From Nitrososphaerota archaeon (GTDB lineage: Archaea; Thermoproteota; Nitrososphaeria; Nitrososphaerales; CADDZS01), in assembly GCA_027314685.1 (NCBI GenBank), contig DAHVAI010000210.1, positions 1 through 11,510 of the forward strand: a stretch of 11,510 bases of DNA, given 5' to 3'. Positions within the stretch are counted from its first letter, which is position 1. Each line of letters begins with the position of its first letter. Below, in pieces: positions 1 to 6,660 of this stretch. The position numbers and the translations under genes are program-made. The notes beneath the pieces are model-generated. The model had not been told where the DNA came from, made no database searches, and saw only the letters and a list, made by a program, of their open reading frames with translations.

Positions 1-1
1 T

Positions 2-100
2 TACTATTGCAGGTATGCGTTTGACAGGTGCAAAGTGGAGAGACCGGAGCTTAGTGAAGTTGATAAGTTGAGGTTGGTAGCTTGTCACAAGTACCATTAG
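2..100 (+). CDS. Oligopeptide/dipeptide ABC transporter ATP-binding protein (DppD/OppD type), C-terminal fragment
   Basis: This is the last 32 residues of a gene that enters from the left edge; the frame is open from base 2 to a TAG at 98-100. The visible peptide has the C-terminal signature of peptide-transporter ATPases: C-R-Y-A-F-D-R-C, a charged stretch with R-P-E-L, then A-C-H shortly before the end. The same C-x6-C-x17-C spacing recurs in the complete ATPase that follows, which supports the assignment as its DppD-like partner. The nucleotide-binding domain lies outside the window. The end of this gene overlaps the start of the next by 19 bp, so the two are probably cotranscribed and translationally coupled, as usual for the two ATPases of Dpp/Opp importers. 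Family identity is fairly safe; the transported substrate is unknown. Confidence 0.8.
   Translation, partial: YYCRYAFDRCKVERPELSEVDKLRLVACHKYH
70..74 (+). promoter_or_regulatory. Shine-Dalgarno for the second ABC ATPase
   Basis: GAGGT lies 7 nt before the TTG at 82, inside the coding sequence of the preceding ATPase. It supports the unusual TTG as the real start, since no ATG occurs in this frame until the middle of the nucleotide-binding domain. Confidence 0.5.
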
Positions 101-1119
101 GCAACATTGCAAGCAGAGAGGGCAACTATCCCATACTCGAAACTCACGATGTTTCTGTGATATTCAGAAGGAGCAAACCGCTCTTTAGAAGGGCTTTGTT
201 TGATACCGAAATCAGGGCTGTTAATCGCGTTTCCTTTTCAGTCGGTGAATCTGAGATAGTTTCACTAGTCGGAGAAAGTGGATCTGGAAAGACTACGCTT
301 GCACGATGCATAGCTGGGCTTGTTCCTGCTACTGCTGGCTCAATAAAATTCAACGGAAAGGAGATTGCGACATTCAACAAAGCGCTAATGAAAGAGTATT
401 GGAAGAATGTACAGATGATTTACCAGGATCCTTTTGAATCGTTAGATCCTGGTAAAGATGTCTATTCAATTATTTCGACTCCTATCCGAAACCTTACAGA
501 AGAAAGAGATCCCAATGTAATTCGACAAATTGTACAAGACTTGCTTGTCGAGATGGACCTTGACCCTGCTGAGGTGATGTTAAAGTTTCCGCATCAACTA
601 AGTGGCGGGCAAAGGCAGAGGGTTAATATTGCGCGGGCATTGGCCCCAAACCCAAAACTTCTTCTTGCTGACGAACCAATTACAATGCTAGACGCCGCTC
701 AACGTCTCAATATCCTCGCTCTTCTTAAGAGACTCCAAGCAACCAGAAAGCTGAGCATACTGTTGATAACTCATGATCTAGCCAGTGCCAAAGTGATGAG
801 TCAGCGTACTTTCGTCATGTACCTAGGAAAGCTCGTTGAATATGGACCGACAGAACGAGTCTTGGGTAATCCGCATCATCCTTACGTCGAGCTTATTATG
901 AAGTCTACACCTAAACTCACGAAAGTTCCATCGAAGGCAGAGGACGTGAAGTACAGTTGGATCGAGCAGAGTGAGAAAGTAAAGTCTGGATGTGTGTTTG
1001 AACCCAGATGCAAATATGCGACAGAGCTGTGTCGTTCTGAAGAACCTGTGTTGGCTGAAATATCTCCGCTACACTACGCCGCCTGTCATAACTTCCTAAA
1101 CGCGGAAAAGCGAGAATGA
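82..1119 (+). CDS. Oligopeptide/dipeptide ABC transporter ATP-binding protein (DppF/OppF type)
   Basis: Cytoplasmic ATPase that would power import of a peptide or similar solute as a heterodimer with the upstream ATPase. All ABC motifs are intact in 345 residues: Walker A GESGSGKT (64-71), Q-loop Q115 in YQDP, signature LSGGQRQR (173-180), Walker B LLLADE (193-198), D-loop MLDAA and switch H231 in THD. After residue 260 comes the peptide-transporter C-terminal extension with H-H-P-Y, followed by four cysteines (C304, C310, C317, C335). An equivalent Cys-rich extension has been reported to hold an iron-sulfur cluster in mycobacterial OppD; that is only an inference here. Length is normal for OppF/DppF. 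The TTG start is preferred because the first beta strand begins near residue 20 and a GAGGT precedes it. Permease and binding-protein genes must lie to the left. The stop is 13 bp from the convergent cupin stop. Confidence 0.92.
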   Translation: MSQVPLGNIASREGNYPILETHDVSVIFRRSKPLFRRALFDTEIRAVNRVSFSVGESEIVSLVGESGSGKTTLARCIAGLVPATAGSIKFNGKEIATFNKALMKEYWKNVQMIYQDPFESLDPGKDVYSIISTPIRNLTEERDPNVIRQIVQDLLVEMDLDPAEVMLKFPHQLSGGQRQRVNIARALAPNPKLLLADEPITMLDAAQRLNILALLKRLQATRKLSILLITHDLASAKVMSQRTFVMYLGKLVEYGPTERVLGNPHHPYVELIMKSTPKLTKVPSKAEDVKYSWIEQSEKVKSGCVFEPRCKYATELCRSEEPVLAEISPLHYAACHNFLNAEKRE

Positions 1120-1132
1120 ATTTTCGAGTTAA

Positions 1133-1543
1133 TTATGCGTCAACTGTCTTTGGATAGTGGGGCGAAGAGAAGAAAAACACCATCACCACATCGTCTCTTC
1201 CATCGTTCTTGACTCCATGCGGCACGCCTTTCGGTATGTAGAGTGAGTCGTTCTGTTTGAATGGATAGGTCTTATCTCCGACTGTGATCTTGCCCGACCC
1301 CGAGACGACGTAAGCGAGTTCTTCTGCGCTCACGTGTACCTTCTGCTTGGTGTCAATACCCGGCTTGAATACAGAATAGCCCATCATGTTCTTGTTTTTT
1401 GAAACCGTTGTCTTTGTGAGAAGAAGGTTTGAAAAGCTACCACCGCCGAGCTGTACCATCTCGCCTTTTTCGAATTGTAGCACAGTCACTTTAGATTTAG
1501 AAATTTTCTTGGCAGGAGCTCTACGTTTTGCCAATCTAGGCAC
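1133..1543 (-). CDS. Small single-domain cupin protein
   Basis: 136-residue protein, last in the four-gene minus-strand operon. The N-terminus (1-18) is rich in Lys/Arg/Ala, and the beta-barrel occupies roughly 25-130. Cupin motif 2 is canonical: P104-x-G106-x2-H109-x3-N113. Motif 1 keeps H70, E75 and G82 in the H-x4-E-x6-G pattern, but the first His of HxH is replaced by K68, so one of the four usual metal ligands seems missing. The GTG start at 1541-1543 overlaps the aldehyde dehydrogenase stop (1536-1538) by 8 bp, implying translational coupling. No ATG lies in frame upstream near the junction, and the next ATG (residue 29) would remove part of the fold. Small cupins in catabolic operons can be sugar isomerases, dioxygenases, decarboxylase-like enzymes or ligand sensors. 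The exact role cannot be told; the family call is secure. Confidence 0.85.
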   Translation of the reverse strand: MPRLAKRRAPAKKISKSKVTVLQFEKGEMVQLGGGSFSNLLLTKTTVSKNKNMMGYSVFKPGIDTKQKVHVSAEELAYVVSGSGKITVGDKTYPFKQNDSLYIPKGVPHGVKNDGRDDVVMVFFFSSPHYPKTVDA

Positions 1544-2972
1544 CCATTATGATCGTCTTTGTCTCTGTGTATGATTCCAAACCTTCGATACCATACTCTC
1601 TACCTATCCCACTTTGTTTGAAGCCTCCCATGGGGACTTCGATTTCCCAGCCACCCGCGCCATATAGAGAGTTTATCAGAACCGTTCCAGCTTGAAGGTC
1701 AGAAGCTGCCTTTTTTGCCATTCCCAAATCCTTAGTCCAAACAGAAGCTCCCAGGCCATAAATCGAGTCGTTTGCAAGTTCTATTGCTTCATCCATGCTC
1801 TTCACCGCCACGACTGGCAAAGCCGGGCCGAAACATTCTTCGGCAACTATGGGAGAATCTTCAGATGTGTCGGTTAATATTGTTGGTAGATAAAAGAAGC
1901 CGTTCTTTAGCTCAGATTGCTCGGGTCCCCGGCCGCCTGTAACCAATTTGGCGCCCCCTTCGATCGATTTCGATACTTGTTTTGAGACCTTGTCAAGCTG
2001 AGGTTTGCTGTGGACAGGTCCCATGGTAGTCTCTGGTTTCATTCCATCACCAACTTTGATCTGATTTGCCTTCTCCTTTAGTTTCTCCATGAATCTTGGA
2101 AGGACGCTCTCGAAAACGTAGGTCCTTTTTACGCACATGCAACCCTGTCCCGCATTTCGAAATCTCCCGTTTATGGTTGCGTTGACAGCTCCATCTAGAT
2201 CTGCGTCATTAGCTACGATTATCGGGTTGCTGCCACCTAGTTCTAGGGTGACTCTCTTCAGCTGAAAAGAAGCAAGCGCCATTATTCTCTTTCCGGTCGC
2301 TGTCTCGCCGGTGAACGAAACCTTTCTGGTCTTTGGGTTTGTGACAAGTTCTTCGCCAACCGATTCGCCCGATCCAGTGATGAAGTTGAGTAGACCCTTT
2401 GGGAGCCCTGCTTTTGAAAAGAGCTCGGCGGTCTTTAAAGTCGAGAGCGGGGTAGTGCTCGCTGGTTTAATCACAATCGAGTTGCCAGCAGCTAGCGCGG
2501 AAGCTACCTTGGCACCCATAAGCAGAATCGGGTTGTTCCAAGGAACGATACCGGCTACTACTCCTATCGGCTCTCTTTGTACCAACGCGAGCTTGGAGGT
2601 GTCGGAGATTCGGATCTGAGATCCTCTGGCTTTGATCCCAGCGTAGTACTCAAGCGTGTGTGCAAAGAATCTTATTTCACCTCGGGATTCCATCAGTGTC
2701 TTACCTTGCTCCAAAGTCATCAGAGTGGCTAACTCTGTTTCGCTTTGTCTAACCAAAGCTGAAGTGGTAAGCAGAATCGTGGGAATATTGGTCGGTTGCT
2801 TTTTCTCTCGATCAACCGCTTCGTAGGCAGAATCAATCGCAGCCTTAGCGTCTTCGATGGTCCCTCTAGCAACGGTTCCAACATTAGAACCATTAGCAGG
2901 ATTGTGGATTTCGTAGGTCTCCTTGTTGGAAGAGTCTACGAACTCTCCGTTGATGAACATCTTGTAGGACAT
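1536..2972 (-). CDS. NAD(P)-dependent aldehyde dehydrogenase (GabD/succinate-semialdehyde dehydrogenase-like)
   Basis: Oxidises an aldehyde to the carboxylic acid with NAD(P)+. The 478-residue length is typical of the ALDH superfamily and the catalytic apparatus is complete: oxyanion Asn N146 in PWNNP, cofactor-site K169 in IKPAS, general base E244 in LELGG, nucleophile C278 in NAGQGC, and E379 in EECFGP. The C-terminal G-G-F-K-Q-S-G-x-G-R-E segment is also present. The K-P-A-S sequence, F-R-N-A-G-Q-x-C-x-C and adjoining strands resemble GabD-type succinate-semialdehyde dehydrogenases, and a Ser after KPA is often linked to tolerance of NADP+; the true substrate is not determined. It starts at an ATG 44 bp after the molybdenum hydroxylase stop and overlaps the cupin gene downstream. 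In this operon it could complete oxidation of an aldehyde made or used by the neighbouring oxidoreductases. Confidence 0.95.
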   Translation of the reverse strand: MSYKMFINGEFVDSSNKETYEIHNPANGSNVGTVARGTIEDAKAAIDSAYEAVDREKKQPTNIPTILLTTSALVRQSETELATLMTLEQGKTLMESRGEIRFFAHTLEYYAGIKARGSQIRISDTSKLALVQREPIGVVAGIVPWNNPILLMGAKVASALAAGNSIVIKPASTTPLSTLKTAELFSKAGLPKGLLNFITGSGESVGEELVTNPKTRKVSFTGETATGKRIMALASFQLKRVTLELGGSNPIIVANDADLDGAVNATINGRFRNAGQGCMCVKRTYVFESVLPRFMEKLKEKANQIKVGDGMKPETTMGPVHSKPQLDKVSKQVSKSIEGGAKLVTGGRGPEQSELKNGFFYLPTILTDTSEDSPIVAEECFGPALPVVAVKSMDEAIELANDSIYGLGASVWTKDLGMAKKAASDLQAGTVLINSLYGAGGWEIEVPMGGFKQSGIGREYGIEGLESYTETKTIIMGA

Positions 2973-3016
2973 ACGAATGGAATTCTCAATGTCCGATATG
3001 AAAAACTAGTGGTTGC

Positions 3017-5374
3017 TTACTTGCTCGATTTGAGTGCGAGGAGTATCTTTTCTGGAGTGATAGGCAACTCCTTGAACCGAATGCCTATAGCATCGTAAAC
3101 AGCATTCGCAAGCGCTGGTGCAACAGCACTGATTGGAGCTTCGCCACAACCCCGCGCTCCGTATGGTCCGTCAGGATTGTAATTTTCTAGAATTATGGAA
3201 TTGATCGGGAAGTACTCCATTATTGATTGCAGCTTGTAATCCTTCAAATCAGGATTGATCACACGTCCGTTCACCAGCACCATCTCCTCGTTCATCGCGC
3301 CGTTCAGTCCCATTGAAATTGCACCTTCGTTTTGTCCGAGAACATTCAGGGGGTTTAGCGCCTTTCCTACATCTACAGCACCGATGTATTCGACTATCTT
3401 GATAGTTCCTGTTTCCGTATTGATTGCTACGCGTGCCGCCTGAGCTACAGGTGTGTAATAGGCAACGGCCTTGTCAGTCGAGCACTGTCCGGTTTCAGAA
3501 TCTAGCTCGCCTGTCTTTGGCATCCAAAAGGCGCTGCCAGTGAGCGCTCCGACTTCTGGAATGTACGCGCCGCCCATCGGTCCTGGAGAAAATATTTCGG
3601 AGTATTGCATCCCCTTGGTCTCGTGCACGGCCATGATTTTTCCATCTTGCACGACTAGGCTATCTTCGCGCACTCCAAGCCGTTTTGAAGCAGCACTGAT
3701 CATCTTTCGCTTAAGATCTTCGCATGCGAGTTTTACCGCCATTCCCATCTGGGAAGTCTGCCTGCTACCAGAGGCGCCCGTGCCCACAGGCGTGAGTTCG
3801 GTGTCTGATACCACCATCTGTACCATATCGATAGGAATCTGCATTTCTTCTGCAGTAATCTGCGAGAGGACAGTGTGAATACCTTCGCCAGGATCTGTCG
3901 CAGCAGTCCATAACTCAACAGATCCGTCTTCCTTCAGTCTCACGTATGCCATACTGGGAAACGAGACGTCACATTGCTCCTTTGTAATCGCAAAACCGGT
4001 CCCATACTTCCACGGACCATTCTGCTTTGGAAGCGGGTTTGCCTTTACTGCTTCAATGGTCTTTGCGATGCATTGTTCAATTGTGTTGTCGGTAAGCCTG
4101 TGTCCTATCGCAGTCATCTCTCCTACGCGAAGAAGATTCTTTCGTCTGAACTCAATCGGGTCCATGTGCAAAGCGTCTGCGACGAGGTCCATCTGTGATT
4201 CTACCGCAAAATAGATCTGAGGTGCCCCAAATCCTCGAAATGCTCCGCCTTGCACTTGATTCGTGTATACCCGGTAAATGTCAGCCTTCAGGTTGGGCAG
4301 TCGGTAAACGCTGGTCATTCCGTGTATCGAGTTTCCAACCGCGACGTTCCCTGCAAGTGAATATGCGCCTCCGTTGTAGATCAGCTTTATCTGACGACCA
4401 AGAATAGTGCCGTCTTTTTTTATTGCGTCTTTGATGTAAGTAACAGAGGGATGTCGGACACTCGTAGCGGTAAAGACCTCGTCCCTTGTGAGAGCAATCT
4501 TCACAGGCCTCCTGGTCTTTTGTGCTAAGGAAGCAACTATTGGCTCAATGTGTCCCGCCCCTTTATTGCCAAACCCACCTCCCACGTGCCTCAGTGCGAT
4601 TACGCGAATTTTCACTTCGGGTACCTTTAGGGCATCGCTGAGCTCCCTCCTAGTTCTGTAGGTGTTTTGGCCCGAAGTCCAAATTGTGTAAGATCCGTCA
4701 GGATTATACTGTGCTAGAGTCGCAATTGGTTCTATGTGGGCGTGCTGAACCATGTGAGTCTCATAGCGATTTTCAATCACTAGGTCAGCTTGCTTGAAAG
4801 CTTCGTCGACATTGCCACGCCTAATTTTGAAATAGTTGGTAATGTTGGGCCGTGTCGGATCAAAGACGGACTTGTAGATTTGAGCTTTTAGGCGTTTGTA
4901 CTTGCCTATGTCTGGATGAACCACCACTTTGGGATTTTGTTCAAGTGCTTCTTCGGCGTTAAACACTGCTGGAAGCTCTTTGTATTCGACTTCTATCAGA
5001 TCTGCTGCTTCTTCGGCTGCTTCTAGACTCTCGGCTGCTACAGCAGCTATCGGTTCTCCAACATAACGAACTACACCGTGCGCAAGAATTGGAGTGTCGA
5101 GAAGACCTCTGCCCCGAAGACCGTTGGAGATGTCATCACCTGTGACAACCGCGACAACCCCCGGGACCTTGAGAGCCTTTTCCTTGTTTATGCTTAGGAT
5201 TTGGGCGTGTGGCAATCTCGATCTGTGTATCTTTCCGTAGAGCATCCTTGCCAGTTCCATGTCGTAGGCGTAGGTCGCTTTTCCCGTTACCTTCTCTTTA
5301 CCGTCCACGCGGACTATCGGTTTCCCCAGGACGACGAGGTTTTGCTTTTGAATTTGAACTGTTTCTTGCGACAC
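3017..5374 (-). CDS. Xanthine dehydrogenase/aldehyde oxidase family molybdopterin-binding (large) subunit
   Basis: Catalytic molybdenum-cofactor subunit of a molybdenum hydroxylase, 785 residues, the usual length for the separate large subunit (CoxL/HcrA/XdhB-like). The aldehyde-oxidase a/b-hammerhead domain is at about 25-140. The Mo-binding region carries G-G-G-F-G-N-K (265-271), S-V-R-H-P-S (305-310), A-F-R-G-F-G-A-P-Q (378-386), G-S-R-Q-T (536-540) and G-Q-N-E-G (680-684). The catalytic Glu is E745 in R-G-C-G-E-A-P. The active-site loop typical of form I CO dehydrogenase (AYRCSFR) is absent, so an aldehyde, aromatic, N-heterocycle or CoA-ester substrate is more likely than CO. The GTG start is firm because an in-frame TAG sits at 5378-5380, just upstream; GGGTG at 5382-5386 may be a ribosome-binding site. 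It lies 39 bp after the hydroxyacyl-CoA dehydrogenase. The FAD and 2x[2Fe-2S] subunits normally needed for electron transfer are not encoded in the window. Confidence 0.93.
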   Translation of the reverse strand: MSQETVQIQKQNLVVLGKPIVRVDGKEKVTGKATYAYDMELARMLYGKIHRSRLPHAQILSINKEKALKVPGVVAVVTGDDISNGLRGRGLLDTPILAHGVVRYVGEPIAAVAAESLEAAEEAADLIEVEYKELPAVFNAEEALEQNPKVVVHPDIGKYKRLKAQIYKSVFDPTRPNITNYFKIRRGNVDEAFKQADLVIENRYETHMVQHAHIEPIATLAQYNPDGSYTIWTSGQNTYRTRRELSDALKVPEVKIRVIALRHVGGGFGNKGAGHIEPIVASLAQKTRRPVKIALTRDEVFTATSVRHPSVTYIKDAIKKDGTILGRQIKLIYNGGAYSLAGNVAVGNSIHGMTSVYRLPNLKADIYRVYTNQVQGGAFRGFGAPQIYFAVESQMDLVADALHMDPIEFRRKNLLRVGEMTAIGHRLTDNTIEQCIAKTIEAVKANPLPKQNGPWKYGTGFAITKEQCDVSFPSMAYVRLKEDGSVELWTAATDPGEGIHTVLSQITAEEMQIPIDMVQMVVSDTELTPVGTGASGSRQTSQMGMAVKLACEDLKRKMISAASKRLGVREDSLVVQDGKIMAVHETKGMQYSEIFSPGPMGGAYIPEVGALTGSAFWMPKTGELDSETGQCSTDKAVAYYTPVAQAARVAINTETGTIKIVEYIGAVDVGKALNPLNVLGQNEGAISMGLNGAMNEEMVLVNGRVINPDLKDYKLQSIMEYFPINSIILENYNPDGPYGARGCGEAPISAVAPALANAVYDAIGIRFKELPITPEKILLALKSSK

Positions 5375-5413
5375 CCACTAACACCCAAGATTTAGTTTGC
5401 TTTGGAACGAAAT

Positions 5414-6373
5414 CTACGCAACCTTTCCTTGCTTTCTCTCGCGCAGTATTTTGATCAAGTGTTTATCTCTAAGATTTATTGCTGCATCCACGTTCCTCGT
5501 ACCATCTTTCCAGTTGTAAAAACCCTTACCACTCTTGATACCCACCTCGCCGCGTGCGACCATGTCCTGAATTATTTTCTGGGGCCCAGTCGAAGAATCA
5601 AGCGACTTGTATAGGCCGCCCTTTGCGACATTGTTCACAAGATCGACTCCTGAAAGATCGGCAAGCTCTAGTGGCCCCACTACTTCAAGTCTTGTGCCTA
5701 GTGCCTCCTTCACAATTGTGTCAATGTCCTCAGGGGAAGCCACGCCGTTTTCAACCAACCATGTCGCTTCTCGGATCATTGCGTACAAAATCCTGATTCC
5801 TATCTGGCCAGGCACATCCTTTTGCACAACTGCAGGCTTTTTACCGATGCTTTTCAGTAACCGAACCGTTCGTTCAACAGTACTTTGAGAGGTCTTTTCT
5901 CCTCGCACAACCTCTACCGCCGCCATCAGGTTTGGTGGATTCCAAAAGTGAGCTCCGATTACACGGTCTGGGCGGGAGGTGGCAGAGGCAATAGATGTTA
6001 TCGGAAGGCTGGTTGTGTTGGATGCTAAGATGCAATCGGGCTCTGTAGATGCATCAATTGTTCTAAAAATCTCTTGCTTTACATTAAGGTTTTCAAAAAC
6101 TGCCTCTTCGACGTAGGTCGCGTTCTTTGCGGCTTTTTTTGGATCTGTTTCGAGCGTAATTCTCTCGATGATTGAGTCTATCGATTCGTCGATTAGACCC
6201 AAAGAAGATAGAAAGGAAATCGACTGCCGAATCTGATTCTTTGCCTGCTCTAGTATCTGCATGTTGACGTCCACCAGAGTGACTTCGTTTCCAGCGACAG
6301 CGAAAGCTTGCCCTATACCTCTCCCCATCAAACCCGAGCCGATGATTGTGATTTTCTCGTTACTTTCTCTCAT
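5414..6373 (-). CDS. 3-hydroxyacyl-CoA dehydrogenase family protein
   Basis: First gene of the minus-strand operon; 319 residues, the usual size of a single-function 3-hydroxyacyl-CoA dehydrogenase. The NAD-binding Rossmann domain starts at once with G12-S-G14-L-M-G17 and an acidic end of beta-2 (VDVN, 34-37) that favours NAD+ over NADP+. Family residues follow: S118-N-T, H142 in AHFWNP and E154 in VEVVRG. The C-terminal helical domain runs from about 187 and ends with the G-K-G-F-Y-N-W motif (282-288). One expected residue is missing: the Asn of the PGF-x-x-N-R segment is I193 in PGQIGIR. The enzyme would oxidise a 3-hydroxyacyl-CoA or another 3-hydroxy acid (the family includes lambda-crystallin/gulonate and carnitine dehydrogenases), so a precise substrate should not be assumed. 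The ATG is well placed about 40 bp after a TATA box at 6411-6420. Confidence 0.9.
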   Translation of the reverse strand: MRESNEKITIIGSGLMGRGIGQAFAVAGNEVTLVDVNMQILEQAKNQIRQSISFLSSLGLIDESIDSIIERITLETDPKKAAKNATYVEEAVFENLNVKQEIFRTIDASTEPDCILASNTTSLPITSIASATSRPDRVIGAHFWNPPNLMAAVEVVRGEKTSQSTVERTVRLLKSIGKKPAVVQKDVPGQIGIRILYAMIREATWLVENGVASPEDIDTIVKEALGTRLEVVGPLELADLSGVDLVNNVAKGGLYKSLDSSTGPQKIIQDMVARGEVGIKSGKGFYNWKDGTRNVDAAINLRDKHLIKILRERKQGKVA

Positions 6374-6410
6374 TGCTAGGTCTCTGTGAATACATTTGTT
6401 CGTTTGCTTT

Positions 6411-6420
6411 CATATTTAAG
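6411..6420 (-). promoter_or_regulatory. Archaeal TATA box for the four-gene minus-strand operon
   Basis: On the minus strand this reads CTTAAATATG, a good match to the archaeal TATA element. Its centre is about 42 bp before the ATG at 6373, so transcription should start near 6388-6390 and leave a leader of roughly 15 nt. It is the only clear promoter upstream of the operon; the junctions between its genes are 39 bp, 44 bp and an 8-bp overlap. Confidence 0.6.
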
Positions 6421-6488
6421 AGTGCAATAGTTTCAGTTTGCCGTTGGATAAAACCAAAATGAGGATCTTGTTACGCATTCCATAACAT

Positions 6489-6533
6489 TTCAAATCTTGT
6501 CTTGGAGAACCTCTTTACGAGGTCGGATTTGAA
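6489..6533. repeat. Nested inverted repeat in the divergent intergenic region
   Basis: An outer pair, TTCAAATC (6489-6496) and GATTTGAA (6526-6533), is a perfect 8-bp inverted repeat. It encloses an inner 5-bp pair, ACCTC (6509-6513) and GAGGT (6519-6523), with a 5-nt loop. The left arm has 12 unpaired bases between the stems and the right arm only 2. It could be a regulator-binding region, a structured leader if transcription of the plus-strand gene starts far upstream, or chance. Confidence 0.35.
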
Positions 6534-6558
6534 TTGTCGTAAGAATTAAAGCAATGTG

Positions 6559-6571
6559 ATATTCTGAATAT
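6559..6571. promoter_or_regulatory. Palindrome ATATTC-T-GAATAT, candidate operator
   Basis: Perfect 6+6 bp inverted repeat around one central base. Its internal word TATTCTGAA recurs exactly, in inverted orientation, at 6629-6637, which argues for a repeated protein-binding site rather than a lone AT-rich accident. It lies 90-100 bp upstream of the metallophosphoesterase start and about 140 bp from the operon TATA box. The regulator is unknown. Confidence 0.35.
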
Positions 6572-6617
6572 GTAATTTTGTTGGCGGCAACATCCTGTTG
6601 CAAAGGATCGACAACCA

Positions 6618-6631
6618 GAACTCTTTAGTTC
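6618..6631 (+). promoter_or_regulatory. Weak candidate TATA region of the metallophosphoesterase gene
   Basis: CTCTTTAGTT (6621-6630) is the best-placed, though poor, TATA-like sequence; it would put the start of transcription about 9 nt before the GTG at 6661. It sits inside a small inverted repeat, GAACT-CTTT-AGTTC (6618-6631). No better element is seen at the right distance. Confidence 0.25.
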
Positions 6632-6655
6632 AGAATAAGTGAGAGTATTCTTGAA
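6629..6655. promoter_or_regulatory. Imperfect dyad TTCAGAATA...TATTCTTGAA at the predicted start of transcription, candidate operator
   Basis: The two arms (6629-6637 and 6646-6655) are inverted copies, apart from one extra T in the right arm, separated by 8 bp. The left arm is the exact reverse complement of the word inside the palindrome at 6559-6571. The dyad ends 5 bp before the GTG of the metallophosphoesterase and covers the position where transcription should begin, as expected for a repressor site in archaea. Confidence 0.35.
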
Positions 6656-6660
6656 TCAAA

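Noticed and set aside
2973..3016. Transcription terminator between the molybdenum hydroxylase and aldehyde dehydrogenase genes
   Set aside because: There is a run of five T on the minus strand, but no stable hairpin before it and no new TATA box for the next gene, so read-through within the operon is more likely.
3471..3878. Open frame of 135 codons on the plus strand inside the molybdenum hydroxylase gene
   Set aside because: It is antisense to a strongly conserved coding sequence, has no recognisable domain and no promoter or ribosome-binding site; other antisense frames such as 2311-2619 and 5209-5454 were rejected for the same reason.
6374..6660. tRNA or small protein gene in the divergent gap
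   Set aside because: No cloverleaf or T-arm consensus was found, and the short ATG frames (for example an 8-codon one near 6460) end quickly without ribosome-binding sites.
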